A program made the position numbers and the translations under genes. DNA of 6,747 nt from Syntrophomonadaceae bacterium (GTDB lineage: Bacteria; Bacillota; Ch66; Ch109). The DNA lies in assembly GCA_012512295.1 (NCBI GenBank), contig JAAZDI010000054.1, positions 1 to 6,747 on the forward strand. Reading direction: 5' to 3'. The notes under the pieces were generated by a model. The model was given only the letters and a program-made list of their open reading frames with translations. It was not told the origin of the DNA and did not search any database. Position 1 is the first letter of the stretch; the number at the start of each line of letters is the position of its first letter. Shown piece by piece: positions 6,416 through 6,747 of the stretch.

Positions 6416-6673
6416 AAACTCACCTCCACCACTACAAATAATCTAAAATCAATTTATTAAACCTGACCGTTTAATAGCCTTAATAGAATAATAAGGTTTG
6501 ATCATCAAAAGGCTGTAAGAATCCTTATCTCATTTTGGATAATAACTAATTCGTTATAACAACTAAGTCGACTCCTCTGAAACTATAACCTGATTGCCTT
6601 TGGCTCCTCTCAAAAATATTACCTCCTGTTGCCCTCAATCCTTTTTTATTCTATTTGTAAATTGACTATGTCT
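6416..6673 (-). promoter_or_regulatory. Long tatA leader region
   Basis: If the promoter at 6674-6702 is real, about 250 bases are transcribed before tatA. No known riboswitch family is recognisable by eye. Visible elements are a 16-codon ORF with a strong ribosome site (6563-6626), a near-exact direct repeat TTAGTTGTTAT/TTAGTTATTAT with a 17-base period near 6540-6568, a TTTGAT-C-ATCAAA dyad (6497-6509), and short segments that can pair in more than one way (6476-6528). A second, weaker promoter-like pair (TTGATG, 17 bases, TATTAA) also lies inside it, which would shorten the leader. Confidence 0.35.
6563..6613 (-). other. Candidate 16-codon leader ORF before tatA
   Basis: TTG at 6613 follows GGAGGT (6626-6621) by 7 bases, an ideal initiation arrangement, and opens MRGAKGNQVIVSEEST before a TAG stop. 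I recognise no homologue. It could be a leader peptide, the start of a gene broken by an early stop, or a chance arrangement in AT-rich DNA. Confidence 0.2.
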
Positions 6674-6702
6674 ATTATCCCAGAATCCTGTCGAAGTGTA
6701 AA
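6674..6702 (-). promoter_or_regulatory. Sigma-A-type promoter reading toward tatA
   Basis: TTTACA (6702-6697), 17-base spacer, GATAAT (6679-6674). Both hexamers match five of six consensus bases at the preferred spacing. Transcription would start near 6667. The bases further upstream (6703-6747) are AT-rich and show no gene that I can support, so an upstream neighbour probably ends or begins beyond the right edge. Confidence 0.5.
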
Positions 6703-6747
6703 GCCGGAAAGTTAAGTAATTAAGCTAAGAGTTAATAAAGGGTGTCC

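Noticed and set aside
6204..6446. 80-codon plus-strand ORF over tatA
   Set aside because: It is antisense to a clear TatA protein, has no family features and no convincing ribosome site.
6497..6509. TTTGAT-C-ATCAAA as an FNR/CRP-type site
   Set aside because: The half-sites resemble TTGAT/ATCAA, but the spacing is one base instead of the four needed.

Overview
The window carries six consecutive genes, all on the minus strand, read from the right end to the left: tatA, sirC, hemA, hemC, a cobA-hemD fusion, and a radical SAM gene of the NirJ1/AhbC type. The fused CobA-HemD protein, the sirC-hemA-hemC-cobA/hemD order, the NirJ1-type radical SAM gene in place of the coproporphyrinogen-route genes, strong GGAGG ribosome sites and moderate-to-low GC together suggest an anaerobic Firmicute of the clostridial side (Peptococcaceae/Desulfotomaculum-like or a relative). 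That placement is inference; no taxonomic marker gene is present.

Layout: the right-hand 330 bases (6416-6747) have no clear gene. They hold a good sigma-A-type promoter (6674-6702) and a roughly 250-base leader in front of tatA (6215-6415, GTG start). A 194-base gap (6021-6214) with a GC-rich hairpin, an operator-like dyad and a possible promoter precedes sirC (5367-6020). sirC overlaps hemA (4081-5391) by 25 bases. hemC (3018-4022, TTG start) follows after 58 bases, cobA-hemD (1363-2922) after 95 bases, and nirJ1/ahbC (14-1195) after 167 bases. The nirJ1 stop codon overlaps a strong ribosome binding site (9-13) for another gene that starts at or just beyond the left edge.

Pathway: HemA starts tetrapyrrole synthesis from glutamyl-tRNA. 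HemC and the HemD domain make uroporphyrinogen III, the CobA domain methylates it to precorrin-2, and SirC oxidises precorrin-2 to sirohydrochlorin, the precursor of siroheme. NirJ1/AhbC acts on didecarboxysiroheme in the siroheme-dependent (alternative) heme route. hemL, hemB, ahbA/ahbB and ahbD are not in the window; one may be the gene beginning at the left edge. TatA belongs to the Tat export pathway, which moves folded cofactor-bearing proteins.

The genes themselves are of known families. The least expected signals lie in the short spacers. The hemC Shine-Dalgarno sequence sits inside a small perfect hairpin. The cobA-hemD start has a strong Shine-Dalgarno sequence 47 bases upstream, separated from the ATG by a 13-base inverted repeat that could loop out and bring the two together. 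The tatA leader has competing inverted repeats and a 16-codon ORF with a well-placed ribosome site. These are read by eye and have not been folded or compared across genomes.
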